Notes under the pieces: model-generated | What the model saw: only the letters and a program-made list of their open reading frames with translations | What the model was told of the DNA's origin: nothing | The model's database searches: none | Position numbers and translations under genes: made by a program | Shown here: positions 43,457 to 52,517 of the stretch, piece after piece | Position numbering within the stretch: the stretch's first letter is position 1 | Layout: the number at the start of each line of letters is the position of its first letter | From: Trinickia dabaoshanensis | Lineage (GTDB): Bacteria; Pseudomonadota; Gammaproteobacteria; Burkholderiales; Burkholderiaceae | Reading direction: 5' to 3' | Assembly: GCF_002879885.1 (NCBI RefSeq) | Contig: NZ_PNYA01000010.1 | Coordinates: forward strand, 124,001-188,000 | DNA length: 64,000 nucleotides

Positions 43457-44860
43457 TTAAACGATCCCCGTCGCGTAGTACACGCCGATGACGAAGAAGA
43501 CGGCGAGCGTCTTGATCAGGGTGACCGCGAAGATGTCGCGATACGACTCCTTGTGCGTGAGCCCCGTCACCGCCAGCAGCGTGATGACGGCGCCGTTGTG
43601 CGGCAGCGTATCCATGCCGCCGCTGGCCATCGCCACCACGCGGTGCAGCACTTCGAGCGGAATGTGCGCGGCCGTCGCGTTCTTCACGAACCAATCGGAC
43701 ATCGCCGCGAGCGCGATACTCATACCGCCCGACGCGGAGCCCGTGATGCCTGCGAGCGAGCTCACCGAGACTGCGGCATTCACGAGCGGATTTGGAATGG
43801 ACTTGAGCGCGCCGCCCACGACGAGAAAGCCCGGCAAAGCCGCGATCACGCCGCCGAAGCCATACTCCGAAGCCGTATTCATCGACGCGAGCAACGCGCC
43901 TGCAACCGCGCTTTTCGTGCCGGTCGCGAAGCGGGCGCGAACGCGATTGAACGCCGTCAGCACGACGAGCAAGATGCCGGCGATCAACGCTCCTTCGACC
44001 GACCAGACGGCGACGACGGTCTTGATCGTCGCCGCAAGCGGCGTATGCACGCCCGGCAGCACGTCGGGCGGCACCGTGTACGTATCCGCGCCGTACCACT
44101 GCGGAATGAGTTTCGTGAACGCGAAATTCGCCACGCCGACGAGCACGAGCGGCGCGATCGCCACGAGCGGATGCGGCAACGCGCTCGTGCCGACGTGCTC
44201 GGGCTCGTTCACGAGCGCCGTGCCGTAGCCTTCGCCCTTCGCGAGCGCCGCACGCCGGCGCCACTCGAGATACGTCAGGCCGACGATGATGATGAATACC
44301 GAGCCGATCGTGCCGAGCGCGGGAGCGGCCCAGCCGGTGGTTTTAAAGAACGCGCTCGGAATGATGTTTTGGATTTGCGGCGTGCCGGGCAGCGAATCCA
44401 TCGTGAACGAGAATGCGCCGAGCGCGATGGCGCCGGGCATGAGCCGCTTCGGAATATTGCTCTGGCGATAGAGTTCGGCGGCGAACGGATAAACGGCGAA
44501 CACCACGACGAAGAGCGATACGCCACCGTAGGTCAACAACGCGCACACCGCCACGATGACGGCGTTCGCTCGGCCTCGGCCGATATAGCGGATGGCGGCC
44601 GCGACGATCGCCTCGGAAAAGCCGGCGAGCTCGATCACCTTGCCGAAGACGGCGCCGAGCAAAAAGACAGGGAAATACAGTTTGACGAAGCCGACCATCT
44701 TCTCCATGAAAATGCCGGTGAAGACGGGCGCGACGGCGGCCGGATCGGTTAGCAAGACGGCGGCGAGGGCGGCGATGGGGGCAAAAAGAATCACGCTGTA
44801 GCCGCGATAGGCGGCGAACATCAAGAACGCCAATGCGGCAAGGACGATGACGAACGACAT
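43457..44860 (-). CDS. GntP-family permease
   Basis: 467 residues with about 12 hydrophobic segments. Family features include GYSVILFAPIAALAAVLLTD, GGVSLFVVVFAVYPFAAEL, DSLPGTPQIQNIIPS and ASGGMDTLPHNGAVITLL. GntP proteins import gluconate and related hydroxy or keto acids with protons. The start at 44860 excludes an upstream in-frame extension without coding features. A sigma-54 promoter lies 64-79 bases before it, and a sigma-54 activator gene is divergent, so expression is probably inducible by that regulator. Confidence 0.88.
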   Translation of the reverse strand: MSFVIVLAALAFLMFAAYRGYSVILFAPIAALAAVLLTDPAAVAPVFTGIFMEKMVGFVKLYFPVFLLGAVFGKVIELAGFSEAIVAAAIRYIGRGRANAVIVAVCALLTYGGVSLFVVVFAVYPFAAELYRQSNIPKRLMPGAIALGAFSFTMDSLPGTPQIQNIIPSAFFKTTGWAAPALGTIGSVFIIIVGLTYLEWRRRAALAKGEGYGTALVNEPEHVGTSALPHPLVAIAPLVLVGVANFAFTKLIPQWYGADTYTVPPDVLPGVHTPLAATIKTVVAVWSVEGALIAGILLVVLTAFNRVRARFATGTKSAVAGALLASMNTASEYGFGGVIAALPGFLVVGGALKSIPNPLVNAAVSVSSLAGITGSASGGMSIALAAMSDWFVKNATAAHIPLEVLHRVVAMASGGMDTLPHNGAVITLLAVTGLTHKESYRDIFAVTLIKTLAVFFVIGVYYATGIV

Positions 44861-45181
44861 CGAGTCTCCAATTTTTGATCGTGAGTGCGCGTTTGCGCAC
44901 GGAAAAATGCTGGCAGCGCACATCGCAGGTTCCGTGCCATGGCGCGCCACCGCTCGCTGAGAGTGAGTTCCGCGCACGCCCGGCCGTAAAACCGGTTCTA
45001 TTGCGATTGCGTCGATCTCCAAATAGAGACGTTCGATTCGCCGGAAACGACCGGCTCATAGGTCGCACCGCGGATTCGCGGCGGATCGATGCTGTGTCTC
45101 CGTTCTGAGATATGCTGTCGCCGATTGGAGAATTCGCCCGATCGTGCCGAACGACGGCACAGCCAGGAGCCACTACCTCAA
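44861..45181. other. Divergent control region between GntP and its likely activator (321 bases)
   Basis: It contains the sigma-54 promoter of the permease (44924-44939). The remaining part must hold the activator's own promoter and probably upstream activator sites. No clear inverted repeat of 15 bases or more was found by eye for those sites. No gene seen. Confidence 0.55.
44924..44939 (-). promoter_or_regulatory. Sigma-54 promoter (-24/-12)
   Basis: On the minus strand the bases read TGGCACG-GAAC-CTGCG, against the consensus TGGCACG-N4-TTGC(A/T). The GG and GC dinucleotides are exactly spaced; only one base of the -12 element differs. It points to the GntP gene, whose ATG lies 64 bases downstream, and a sigma-54 activator gene is divergent from it. 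Confidence 0.85.
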
Positions 45182-46645
45182 ATGAGCGATCCCATCGGCG
45201 TACCGGCCGATTACAGCGCGATCGTGCGCCGCGCGATGAATTCGTTGTTCAAGGCATTCGAGAATTTCAGCGAAGGTACGTTGATTGTCGATTGCGATGC
45301 TCGAATCGTTTGGATTAGCGAGCGCTATGCGGCGCGTTTCGGCTTTACGGATACTCGTCAAGCGATTGGGCTCGATTGCGAGGCGGTAATTCCAAACAGC
45401 CTGATGCGGGAAGTCGTGCAAACGGGCAAGCCGATCTTGCTCGACGTGCTCGAAAACGGACGCGAGCCGCTGGTCGTTACGCGCTTGCCGCTCGAGGACG
45501 AAACCGGAAGAACGGTGGGGGCCGTCGGCTTTGCCCTGTTCGACGAGATGAAATCGCTGACGCCGCTCTTTTCGCATTACTCGCGCATGCAGGCCGAACT
45601 GATTGCCGCGCGGCAATCGCTTGCACAAGCGCGGCGCGCCAAATACACGCTGGCGAGCTTCGTCGGCACGAGTGCGGCCAGTCTCGAGGTCAAACGGCAA
45701 GCCCGCCGCGCGGCAAGCGTGGATTCGCCGGTACTGCTGCTCGGCGAAACCGGTACCGGCAAGGAATTGCTCGCGCATGCGATACACGGCACGTCGCCGC
45801 GCGCGAGCGGCCCGCTCGTCACGGTCAACGTCGCGGCGATTCCCGATACGCTGCTCGAGGTGGAGTTCTTCGGCGCGGCCCCCGGCGCTTATACGGGCGC
45901 GCAGCGCCGCGGCCGCGCGGGCAAATTCGAACTCGCGCATGGCGGCACGCTGTTTCTCGACGAGATCGGCGATATGCCGCTGCACCTTCAGGGCAAGCTA
46001 TTGCGCGTCCTGCAGGATCAGGAATTCGAGCCGTTGGGCTCGAACCGGATCGTGCGAACCGACGTGCGCATCGTGGCCGCCACCTCCGCGGATCTCCCGG
46101 CGCTCGTCGCCGCGGGGCGCTTTCGCGCCGATCTCTTTTATCGGCTCAATGTCCTGACGGTGCTCGCGCCCCCGCTGCGGGCCCGGCGCTCGGATATCGA
46201 GGCGTTGGCCTATGCGATCCTGGAGGATCTGTGCGCGCCCGGGCGGGGCGGGCACGGGCGCCACTTCGTCTTGCAAGACGATGCCTTGCGCCTGCTCTCC
46301 GCCTACGATTGGCCGGGAAACGTGCGCGAGTTGCGAAACACGTTGGAACGCGCGGTCATGCTGTCGGATTCCGAGCGCATCGATGCGCGCATGCTCGCAT
46401 CGTTCATCGGCGCCTCGGCACTGCCGCCGCCGGATGTACCCGGTGCGGCCGAGCCGGGTTCGGGCAACGAGGCCCGCCCAATGGGTGCGGAGTCGTACGT
46501 GCAGGCGATGACCGAATTCGAGCGTCGCTTTTTGGCCGACGCGCTGCGCGCCACGGGCGGCCGCGTGGCCGAGGCAGCCAGCCGGATCGGCATGGGGCGG
46601 GCCACGCTCTATAAGAAGATAGCGGCCTTGGGAATCGATATATGA
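45182..46645 (+). CDS. Sigma-54-dependent activator with a PAS sensor
   Basis: 487 residues. A PAS domain is at about 20-130 ([20 protein letters not shown]). The AAA+ domain runs from 165 to 400: Walker [14 protein letters not shown], the sigma-54 contact loop PGAYTGAQ (GAYTGA for GAFTGA), Walker [13 protein letters not shown], and the arginine-rich [11 protein letters not shown] Fis-type HTH closes the protein ([19 protein letters not shown]). Start 45182 fits the PAS border. It very likely activates the divergent GntP permease in response to a small molecule bound by PAS. Confidence 0.93.
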   Translation: MSDPIGVPADYSAIVRRAMNSLFKAFENFSEGTLIVDCDARIVWISERYAARFGFTDTRQAIGLDCEAVIPNSLMREVVQTGKPILLDVLENGREPLVVTRLPLEDETGRTVGAVGFALFDEMKSLTPLFSHYSRMQAELIAARQSLAQARRAKYTLASFVGTSAASLEVKRQARRAASVDSPVLLLGETGTGKELLAHAIHGTSPRASGPLVTVNVAAIPDTLLEVEFFGAAPGAYTGAQRRGRAGKFELAHGGTLFLDEIGDMPLHLQGKLLRVLQDQEFEPLGSNRIVRTDVRIVAATSADLPALVAAGRFRADLFYRLNVLTVLAPPLRARRSDIEALAYAILEDLCAPGRGGHGRHFVLQDDALRLLSAYDWPGNVRELRNTLERAVMLSDSERIDARMLASFIGASALPPPDVPGAAEPGSGNEARPMGAESYVQAMTEFERRFLADALRATGGRVAEAASRIGMGRATLYKKIAALGIDI

Positions 46646-46758
46646 GCGATCTTGCTCAATCGCGGCTTGAAAGGCGTGCGCGCTTTACGGTTCCGGCATT
46701 ATGCCGTGGCATACTCGGCCATTCGAAAAAAGAACGTTAGGCCAAAGGAGTTCGTTCG

Positions 46759-47037
46759 ATGAAGGGTATGTCTTTCTTTCATTTGCGCGCGGTATCGATT
46801 GCTCGCTGCGTTGCGGCAGCGTCGGGATGCGCCGTTATCCTCGCCGGATGCGGCGCAAGCGCGCCGCTCTTCACGAGCGATGGGCGGCCCACGACGGTCG
46901 TGCAATGTTCCGCGAGCAGTGCGTGGGAGAACTGCACCGAGCATGCGCGTGCCATTTGCGGCCGCGATATCGACGTGCTCGATCAAACGGATGTGGACGG
47001 CTCGCATAAGTTACTGTTTGCTTGTAAGGCCAAATGA
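46759..47037 (+). CDS. Small lipoprotein
   Basis: 92 residues. A long signal sequence ends in a lipobox, AVILAGC, with Cys at about residue 31. The short mature part has three further Cys residues (VVQCSAS, WENCTEHAR, AICGRD), likely in disulfides. AAAGGAG precedes the ATG at a good distance. No family recognised. The outer membrane is the probable location, since the residue after Cys is Gly, not Asp. Confidence 0.8.
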   Translation: MKGMSFFHLRAVSIARCVAAASGCAVILAGCGASAPLFTSDGRPTTVVQCSASSAWENCTEHARAICGRDIDVLDQTDVDGSHKLLFACKAK

Positions 47038-47189
47038 GCCGGCACGCCATGGACGCAGGGCGCGGCAAGGATGCATCGCCGCGGTCCATGGTTTGCTGTC
47101 TTTGCGGGAGGGTACCCGGCGATTGCACTTTTGCACGAACGGGCAGTCACAGAAGCGTTTACCGTCAATCAACAAGGAGGCGATTTTCT

Positions 47190-47477
47190 ATGGCGACGTA
47201 TAGGCAGTTGACCGAGCAATTGGCGAAGGTGCAGGCGCAAATGGAAGCGGCTCGTGAAAAAGAGCTTTCCGCCACGATCGATCAAATCAAGGAGCAGATC
47301 GCGGAGTACGGCATTACGGCCGAGGAGCTGGGTTTCACGAGCAAGCGTACGACGTCGCGTAAAACGGGCGGTCTTCCGCCGAAGTACCGCGATCCCAAGA
47401 CCGGCGCCACCTGGAGCGGTCGTGGGCGAGCGCCGGCATGGCTCGGCAAGCGGCGCGAGAAGTTTCTCATTCAGTAG
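47190..47477 (+). CDS. H-NS-family nucleoid protein
   Basis: 95 residues. The N-terminal coiled coil (LTEQLAKVQAQMEAAREKEL) gives dimerisation. The C-terminal DNA-binding motif is classical: PPKYRDPKTGATWSGRGRAP, AWLGK, with the QGR-like hook as SGRGR. It silences AT-rich foreign DNA and shapes the nucleoid. AAGGAGG lies 9 bases before ATG 47190. A strong inverted repeat, probably its terminator, follows at 47511-47554. Confidence 0.95.
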   Translation: MATYRQLTEQLAKVQAQMEAAREKELSATIDQIKEQIAEYGITAEELGFTSKRTTSRKTGGLPPKYRDPKTGATWSGRGRAPAWLGKRREKFLIQ

Positions 47478-47510
47478 TACTCAGCGGTTCTCGGCGCAGA
47501 GCGGCGCCGT

Positions 47511-47554
47511 CGTAGTCGAACGAAAAGCACGCTTTTGCTTTTCGTTCGACTACG
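47511..47554 (+). terminator. Long perfect hairpin after the H-NS gene
   Basis: The arms CGTAGTCGAACGAAAAGCA (47511-47529) and its exact complement (47536-47554) enclose a six-base loop. Nineteen perfect pairs stand 33 bases after the hns-type stop. The following bases (GTTTCGTTTAG) have only short T runs, so it may be a terminator or a transcript-protecting stem. It is symmetric and could also act for opposing transcription. Confidence 0.65.
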
Positions 47555-47604
47555 GTTTCGTTTAGCATCGCAGCCATCCACAACAATTCGAAATCCGGAG
47601 AGAC

Positions 47605-48882
47605 ATGGCTTCGATCGCGCGAAACCTTTTGGGCATGGCCGCCCTATTGGCGATTGCCTTCGCCTTTTCCACGAATCGCCGCGCCATCCGGCCGCGCACC
47701 GTCGTCACGGCGTTGCTCGCGCAGGTCGCGATCGGTGCATTCGTGCTGTTCGTACCGTTCGGTAAGGTGGTGCTGGCCGATATGGCGGCGGGCGTCAATC
47801 ACGTTCTCGATTATGGCAACGCCGGAATCGAATTCTTATTCGGCGGTCTCGTCCAGTCCAAAATGTTCGCCCTGTTCGGGGACGGCGGATTCGTATTCGC
47901 CGTGCGCGTGCTGCCGGCAATCATTTTCGTGACCGCGTTGATTTCCGTCTTGTACTACCTTGACGTCATGCGGTGGATCGTGATCGTTCTCGGCACGCTC
48001 TTTCACAAGCTGCTCGGGGTGTCGAAGCTCGAATCGTTCTCCGCGGTGACGACGATCTTTCTGGGGCAAAGCGAGATGCCGGCGGTCGTGAAGCCGTTCG
48101 CGCGCGATATGACGGGAGCGGAATTGTTCGCGGTCATGTCGAGCGGGATGGCGGCCGTCGCCGGTTCGGTCTTGGCCGGCTATGCGGGGCTCGGCGTGCC
48201 GATCCAATACCTGCTTGCCGCCTCGTTCATGGCGGTGCCGGGCGGCTTGCTATTCGCGAAGATCATTCATCCCACGACCGAGCCGAGTCGTGTCCAACTC
48301 GAGCATCTGAGCTTCGAGGAGCGCCGCCCGGCGAACGTGATCGAGGCGGCGAGCTCGGGGGCCGCGGTCGGCTTGAAGATCGCCGTCATGGTTGGCGCGA
48401 TGCTGATCGCATTCGTCGGACTCATCGCACTCCTAAATGGTTTGGTCGGCGGTATCGGCGGCTGGTTCGGTCATCCCAACGCGTCGATGCAATCGATCCT
48501 CGGCAGCGTCTTCGCGCCGCTCGCCTATTTGATCGGCGTGCCGTGGAACGAGGCCATGGTGGCCGGCAATTTTCTCGGCCAGAAAATCATTCTCAACGAA
48601 TTCGTCGCCTATGCCTCGCTTTCGCCGTATTTGAAGGATACGGCGAGCGTCGCCGCGGCGGGACTGCAAGTGCTGACGCCACGCACGCTCGCGATTCTTT
48701 CGTTTGCGCTGTGCGGATTCGCGAACTTCGCGTCGATCGCCGTGCTGACGGGCGGATTTAGCGCCGTCGCGCCCGAGCGCCGTTCGGAAGTCGCGCGTTA
48801 CGGACTGCGTGTCGTATTGGCCGGCACCCTATCGAACCTGATGAGTGCGACCATCGCCGGTATGTTTTTAACCTTCCATTGA
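47605..48882 (+). CDS. nupC: Concentrative nucleoside transporter (NupC type)
   Basis: 425 residues with about ten membrane segments. CNT motifs are visible: GKVVLADMAAGVNHVLDYGN, FLGQSEMPAVVKPF, SGMAAVAGSVLAGYAGLG, EAASSGAAVGLKIAVM and NEFVAYASL. The family couples nucleoside uptake to protons. It heads a salvage operon with cytidine deaminase (42 bases on) and a nucleoside hydrolase, which supports pyrimidine or purine nucleosides as substrates. Confidence 0.92.
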   Translation: MASIARNLLGMAALLAIAFAFSTNRRAIRPRTVVTALLAQVAIGAFVLFVPFGKVVLADMAAGVNHVLDYGNAGIEFLFGGLVQSKMFALFGDGGFVFAVRVLPAIIFVTALISVLYYLDVMRWIVIVLGTLFHKLLGVSKLESFSAVTTIFLGQSEMPAVVKPFARDMTGAELFAVMSSGMAAVAGSVLAGYAGLGVPIQYLLAASFMAVPGGLLFAKIIHPTTEPSRVQLEHLSFEERRPANVIEAASSGAAVGLKIAVMVGAMLIAFVGLIALLNGLVGGIGGWFGHPNASMQSILGSVFAPLAYLIGVPWNEAMVAGNFLGQKIILNEFVAYASLSPYLKDTASVAAAGLQVLTPRTLAILSFALCGFANFASIAVLTGGFSAVAPERRSEVARYGLRVVLAGTLSNLMSATIAGMFLTFH

Positions 48883-48924
48883 TCGCCGAAAAGAGAGAAT
48901 CGGCGAGCTTGAACGAGGGATCCC

Positions 48925-49314
48925 ATGACATTGGAACAATTGCTCGAAAGAGCGAAAACCGCACGTGAGCGGGCCTATGCGCCGTACTCGAAATTCAAGG
49001 TGGGCGCGGCCTTGCTGACCAAGGACGGGCGCGTGTTCGACGGCTGCAACGTCGAAAACGCCTCGTACGGGCTGTGCAATTGCGCCGAGCGCACGGCGCT
49101 GTTCAGCGCGATTGCGGCCGGGTGCCGGCGCGACGAGTTCGCGGCGCTCGCCGTGGTGGGCGATACCGATGGGCCGATTGCACCGTGCGGCGCTTGCCGC
49201 CAGGTCATCATCGAACTGGGCGGGCCCGACCTAACGATCAGGCTCGGCAATTTGCGCGGCGATACGCGCGATACGACGGCGCGCGAGCAACTGCCCGATG
49301 CGTTTTATCTTTGA
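48925..49314 (+). CDS. cdd: Cytidine deaminase
   Basis: 129 residues, the short tetrameric form. Zinc and catalytic residues are clear: CAERTALFSA (Cys and the catalytic Glu) and PCGACRQVI (two Cys). The N-terminal pattern APYSKFKVGAALLTKDGRVF is standard. It converts cytidine and deoxycytidine to uridine forms. It lies between the nucleoside transporter and the nucleoside hydrolase, with a gap of only 8 bases to the latter. Confidence 0.96.
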   Translation: MTLEQLLERAKTARERAYAPYSKFKVGAALLTKDGRVFDGCNVENASYGLCNCAERTALFSAIAAGCRRDEFAALAVVGDTDGPIAPCGACRQVIIELGGPDLTIRLGNLRGDTRDTTAREQLPDAFYL

Positions 49315-49322
49315 GCTCGAGC

Positions 49323-50282
49323 ATGCATAAAGTCATCTACGATACGGACCCCGGCGTCGACGACTCGATGGCGCTCGTATTCCAAGCGCTGCATCCCGAG
49401 ATCGAATTGCTCGGCGTCACGAGCGTATTCGGCAACGCGACGATCGACACGACGACGCGCAATGCGCTGTACCTCGTCGAGCGATTCGCGCCCGGCGTGC
49501 CCGTCGCGCGCGGTGCGGCCGCGCCGCTCGAGCGCGAGGCTCCCGCGCCTATCGGCTGGATTCACGGCGACGACGGTCTCGGCAATACGGGCCTGCTGCC
49601 GCAAGGGCAAGCCGCGCTCGACGCGCGGCCCGCGCATCGTTTCATCATCGATACCGTGCGCGCGCATCCGGGCGAGGTCGCGCTCGTTGCCGTGGGGCCG
49701 CTGACGAACCTCGCGCTCGCGCTCGAGGAAGATCCCGGCATCGCGGGTCTCGTCAAACAAGTCGTCGTCATGGGCGGCGCGTTCGGCACGAACGGCCGCA
49801 ACGGCAACGTATCGCCCGCGGCGGAGGCGAACATGCTCGGCGACCCGCATGCGGCCGATATCGTGTTCGGTGCACCGTGGCCCGTGGCCATCGTCGGCTT
49901 GGACGTCACCGAAAACACGATCATGACCACCGGCTACCTCGCGAAGCTGCGCGACGAAGCCGGAGAGAACGGACGCTTCGTTTGGGACGTGTCGCGCGAC
50001 TACGAAGCGTTCCATCGATCGAGCGCGGGGCTCGAAGGCATCTACGTGCACGATTCGTCCGCCGTTGCTTATCTGCTCGCGCCGCAGTTGTATCTGACGC
50101 GCAGTGGGCCCGTGCGCGTCTTGACCGAAGGCATCGCGGCCGGTCACACCATTCAAAAGCCGATCGGGTTCGCGGCGCCCGCGCCTGCCTGGGACGGGCG
50201 GCCCGCATGCGAAGTGTGTGTCGGTGTCGATAGCGCGCGAATGCTCGAACTCTATGCGCGTACTTTGAGCGGCACGCTTTAG
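49323..50282 (+). CDS. Inosine/uridine-type nucleoside hydrolase
   Basis: 319 residues. The calcium-binding aspartate cluster opens the protein (YDTDPGVDDSMAL). Other family landmarks are GVTSVFGNATIDTTTRNALY, WIHGDDGLGNTG and VVVMGGAFG. It hydrolyses the N-glycosidic bond of ribonucleosides in the cytoplasm, giving base and ribose. It is third in the salvage operon, after the transporter and the deaminase. Confidence 0.94.
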   Translation: MHKVIYDTDPGVDDSMALVFQALHPEIELLGVTSVFGNATIDTTTRNALYLVERFAPGVPVARGAAAPLEREAPAPIGWIHGDDGLGNTGLLPQGQAALDARPAHRFIIDTVRAHPGEVALVAVGPLTNLALALEEDPGIAGLVKQVVVMGGAFGTNGRNGNVSPAAEANMLGDPHAADIVFGAPWPVAIVGLDVTENTIMTTGYLAKLRDEAGENGRFVWDVSRDYEAFHRSSAGLEGIYVHDSSAVAYLLAPQLYLTRSGPVRVLTEGIAAGHTIQKPIGFAAPAPAWDGRPACEVCVGVDSARMLELYARTLSGTL

Positions 50283-50472
50283 GCGATTCGGCGCCGTCCG
50301 AGAGCACGCGATCCAGCCCGCGTTGGCCTGCTCCCGAAAACACTCACCTCAAAGGCATTGAGCCGCCCATCGGACCGCCTCTACACGGTGCTTTGGGCAG
50401 TCTCCTAATCCCCACTCCCGCAAACCCTCACCTTTCGAACGATCAAAGCGTAAAACGGCGAGCGAGCCGCGA

Positions 50473-51255
50473 TTACCGTTTTGCGCTAACGCGCGCAGTG
50501 CGTTTGCGTGCCGGGGGCGCGCTCGGCGTAGGTTTGCTCGGGGCCGGCGCGGCAGGTGGTTGGGCAGCCCACATGCGCAGCAGGGCCCGCGTGTTCGAGA
50601 ACACCGTTTGTTTGACGAACTCGATCTTTTCCGCATCGAGACTGGCCCATCCGAACAGCAGCAAGATGCTGCGCGGTGCCGTGTGGAACAGCATGAACTG
50701 TCCGTGCAACGAAACGAGGCGCATGATCGTCAGCGGGTCGTCGGGCGGCATGCCGCAAATCTTCCCGATGAGTTTCGTGGCGACACTGTTCATTGGGCGC
50801 CGCACGCGCTGCTGAATGATCTCGGTCGCGATAGGCGGTTCTTGTCCGCCTTGTTCGCGCACGAAAAACAGCTTCAGCGTCGGCGCTTTCGAGGTCTCGA
50901 ACGCTTTGTCCATCATGACGCCTTGCAAATCGACGAACGCCTCGATGAGCACCGATACATCGTCGGTCGACTCCAGCGTCTGCGCCGTATTGCGTACCAC
51001 CGGTTCGAACTTCTTCCACGCTTCGTCGGCGAGATGCTCGGCGCACGCGCGATACACGCCTTCCTTGTTCTCGAAGTAGTACTGCAACGCCGGCGCGTTG
51101 ACGCCCGCTTTGGCCGCGATATCGCGTGTCGAAGCGGCGAGGAACCCATGTTCGCCGAATAGCTCGATGGCGGCTTGGATGATGCGAAGGCGAGTTTCCT
51201 CGCCGCGCGCGTAGCCTCCCTCGGTCGAGCGGCGAGGGCGCTTCGTCTCGGTCAT
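50473..51255 (-). CDS. TetR-family regulator (CerR/YbiH type)
   Basis: 260 residues. The HTH is IIQAAIELFGEHGFLAASTR, DIAAKAGVNAPALQYYFENK. The C-terminal domain is of the CerR/DUF1956 kind (DEAWKKFEPVV, RPMNSVATKLIGKICGMPPD). A Pro/Ala/Lys-rich tail ends it. Divergent from the emrA-emrB-nodT pump, across a promoter with a TTCCA-AC-TGGAA palindrome. It probably represses the pump until a toxic compound binds. Confidence 0.92.
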   Translation of the reverse strand: MTETKRPRRSTEGGYARGEETRLRIIQAAIELFGEHGFLAASTRDIAAKAGVNAPALQYYFENKEGVYRACAEHLADEAWKKFEPVVRNTAQTLESTDDVSVLIEAFVDLQGVMMDKAFETSKAPTLKLFFVREQGGQEPPIATEIIQQRVRRPMNSVATKLIGKICGMPPDDPLTIMRLVSLHGQFMLFHTAPRSILLLFGWASLDAEKIEFVKQTVFSNTRALLRMWAAQPPAAPAPSKPTPSAPPARKRTARVSAKR

Positions 51256-51307
51256 GACGTCGATTCCTTTCTAACGATTACGGCGGTGTGCGTCAGAAAT
51301 ATATCAC

Positions 51308-51336
51308 TTGACACATTTCTTCCAACTGGAATAATT
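51308..51336 (+). promoter_or_regulatory. Efflux operon promoter with overlapping operator
   Basis: A -35 TTGACA (51308-51313), a 17-base spacer and a -10-like ATAATT (51331-51336) form a good sigma-70 promoter toward the EmrA-type gene. The perfect dyad TTCCAACTGGAA (51320-51331) fills the spacer, so a bound repressor would exclude RNA polymerase. The regulator is probably the divergent TetR protein. Confidence 0.7.
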
Positions 51337-51377
51337 GTGGCCGAATCAATTTCCCCTCATGACGGGACACCGGAAAC

Positions 51378-52517
51378 ATGTCAACGACAACCGATGCGCG
51401 GCCACGCGGCCAGACGCAACAAGAGAGCGATGGCGCGCCGCGGCGCGCGCGCAATCGCGGCTGGCTGATCGGCGCGCTGATCGTCGCGCTCGTAGCCGGC
51501 ATTGCCTGGGCCGCGCACTGGTGGACGGTCGGGCGCTTCATCGAGAGCACCGACGATGCGTATCTGCAAGCCGATAGCGTGACCGTCGCTCCGAAGATCA
51601 GCGGCTACGTCACGCAAGTCTATGTGCGCGATAACGAGACGGTGGCCGCCGGCGCGCCGCTCGTGCGGCTCGATACTCGGCAGTACGAAGCATCGCTCGC
51701 TCAGGCGCAAGCCACCGTCGATGCACGCGAGGCCGATCTGGCTCGCGCTCAGGCCGATTTGAAGCAGCAACAGGCGGGTGTGGTGCAAGCGCAGGCGCAA
51801 GAACAAGTGGCTCGCGTCGCGGCGCGCCATGCCCAAGACGACGTGACCCGTTACGCGCCGCTTGCGGCCACCGGCGCCGAAACGAGCGAGCGGCTGGCGA
51901 GCTTGGTGAGCACGCGCGATCAGGCGCGGGCGACGGTCGAGGCCAACGCTGCCGCCGTGCGCTCCGCGCAGACGCAAGTCGATGCCACGACGGCGCAAAT
52001 CGCGCAAGCTCGCGCGCAAGTCGAAGCGGCGCGCGCGAGCTTGCGGCAAGCGCAACTCGACGTGAACGACACGACGCTCTATAGCCCCGTGGCAGGCAAG
52101 ATCGGCGACAGGTCCGTGCGCGTCGGGCAGTACGTGCAGCCCGGCACACGTTTGCTCACCGTCGTACCGGTGCAAAGCGTCTATTTGGAAGCGAATTTCA
52201 AGGAGACGCAAATCGGCCATATGCGTCCGGGCCAAAGCGCGACGCTGCACGTGGACGCGCTGCGCGGCATCGATCTACATGGCGTCGTGGATAGCTTCGC
52301 ACCAGGCACCGGGGCGCAATTCGCATTGCTGCCGCCCGAGAACGCGACCGGCAACTTCACGAAGATCGTGCAGCGGGTGCCGGTGCGGATTCGCGTCGAT
52401 GCGGGACCGCAAACGCGCGCGCTGCTGTTGCCGGGCTTGTCGGTGACGGTCGACGTCGATACGCGTACGGCGCGCGGCGACGACCGGCGCTTGGCCGAAG
52501 AGAACGCGCATGGCTAA
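51378..52517 (+). CDS. EmrA/HlyD-type membrane fusion protein
   Basis: 379 residues. A cytoplasmic N-terminus of about 25 residues precedes one membrane helix (IGALIVALVAGIAWAAHWWT). A biotinyl-lipoyl-like half follows (TDDAYLQADSVTVAPKISGY), then a long coiled-coil hairpin (about 90-200, Ala/Gln-rich) and a beta-barrel domain (LYSPVAGKIGDRSVRVGQYV). It bridges the inner-membrane pump and outer-membrane channel. The stop overlaps the next gene by eight bases. Confidence 0.93.
   Translation: MSTTTDARPRGQTQQESDGAPRRARNRGWLIGALIVALVAGIAWAAHWWTVGRFIESTDDAYLQADSVTVAPKISGYVTQVYVRDNETVAAGAPLVRLDTRQYEASLAQAQATVDAREADLARAQADLKQQQAGVVQAQAQEQVARVAARHAQDDVTRYAPLAATGAETSERLASLVSTRDQARATVEANAAAVRSAQTQVDATTAQIAQARAQVEAARASLRQAQLDVNDTTLYSPVAGKIGDRSVRVGQYVQPGTRLLTVVPVQSVYLEANFKETQIGHMRPGQSATLHVDALRGIDLHGVVDSFAPGTGAQFALLPPENATGNFTKIVQRVPVRIRVDAGPQTRALLLPGLSVTVDVDTRTARGDDRRLAEENAHG

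Noticed and set aside
43553-44752. 399-codon open frame on the plus strand
   Set aside because: Opposite the GntP permease; its charged, Arg/His-rich product is the expected complement of a membrane protein gene.
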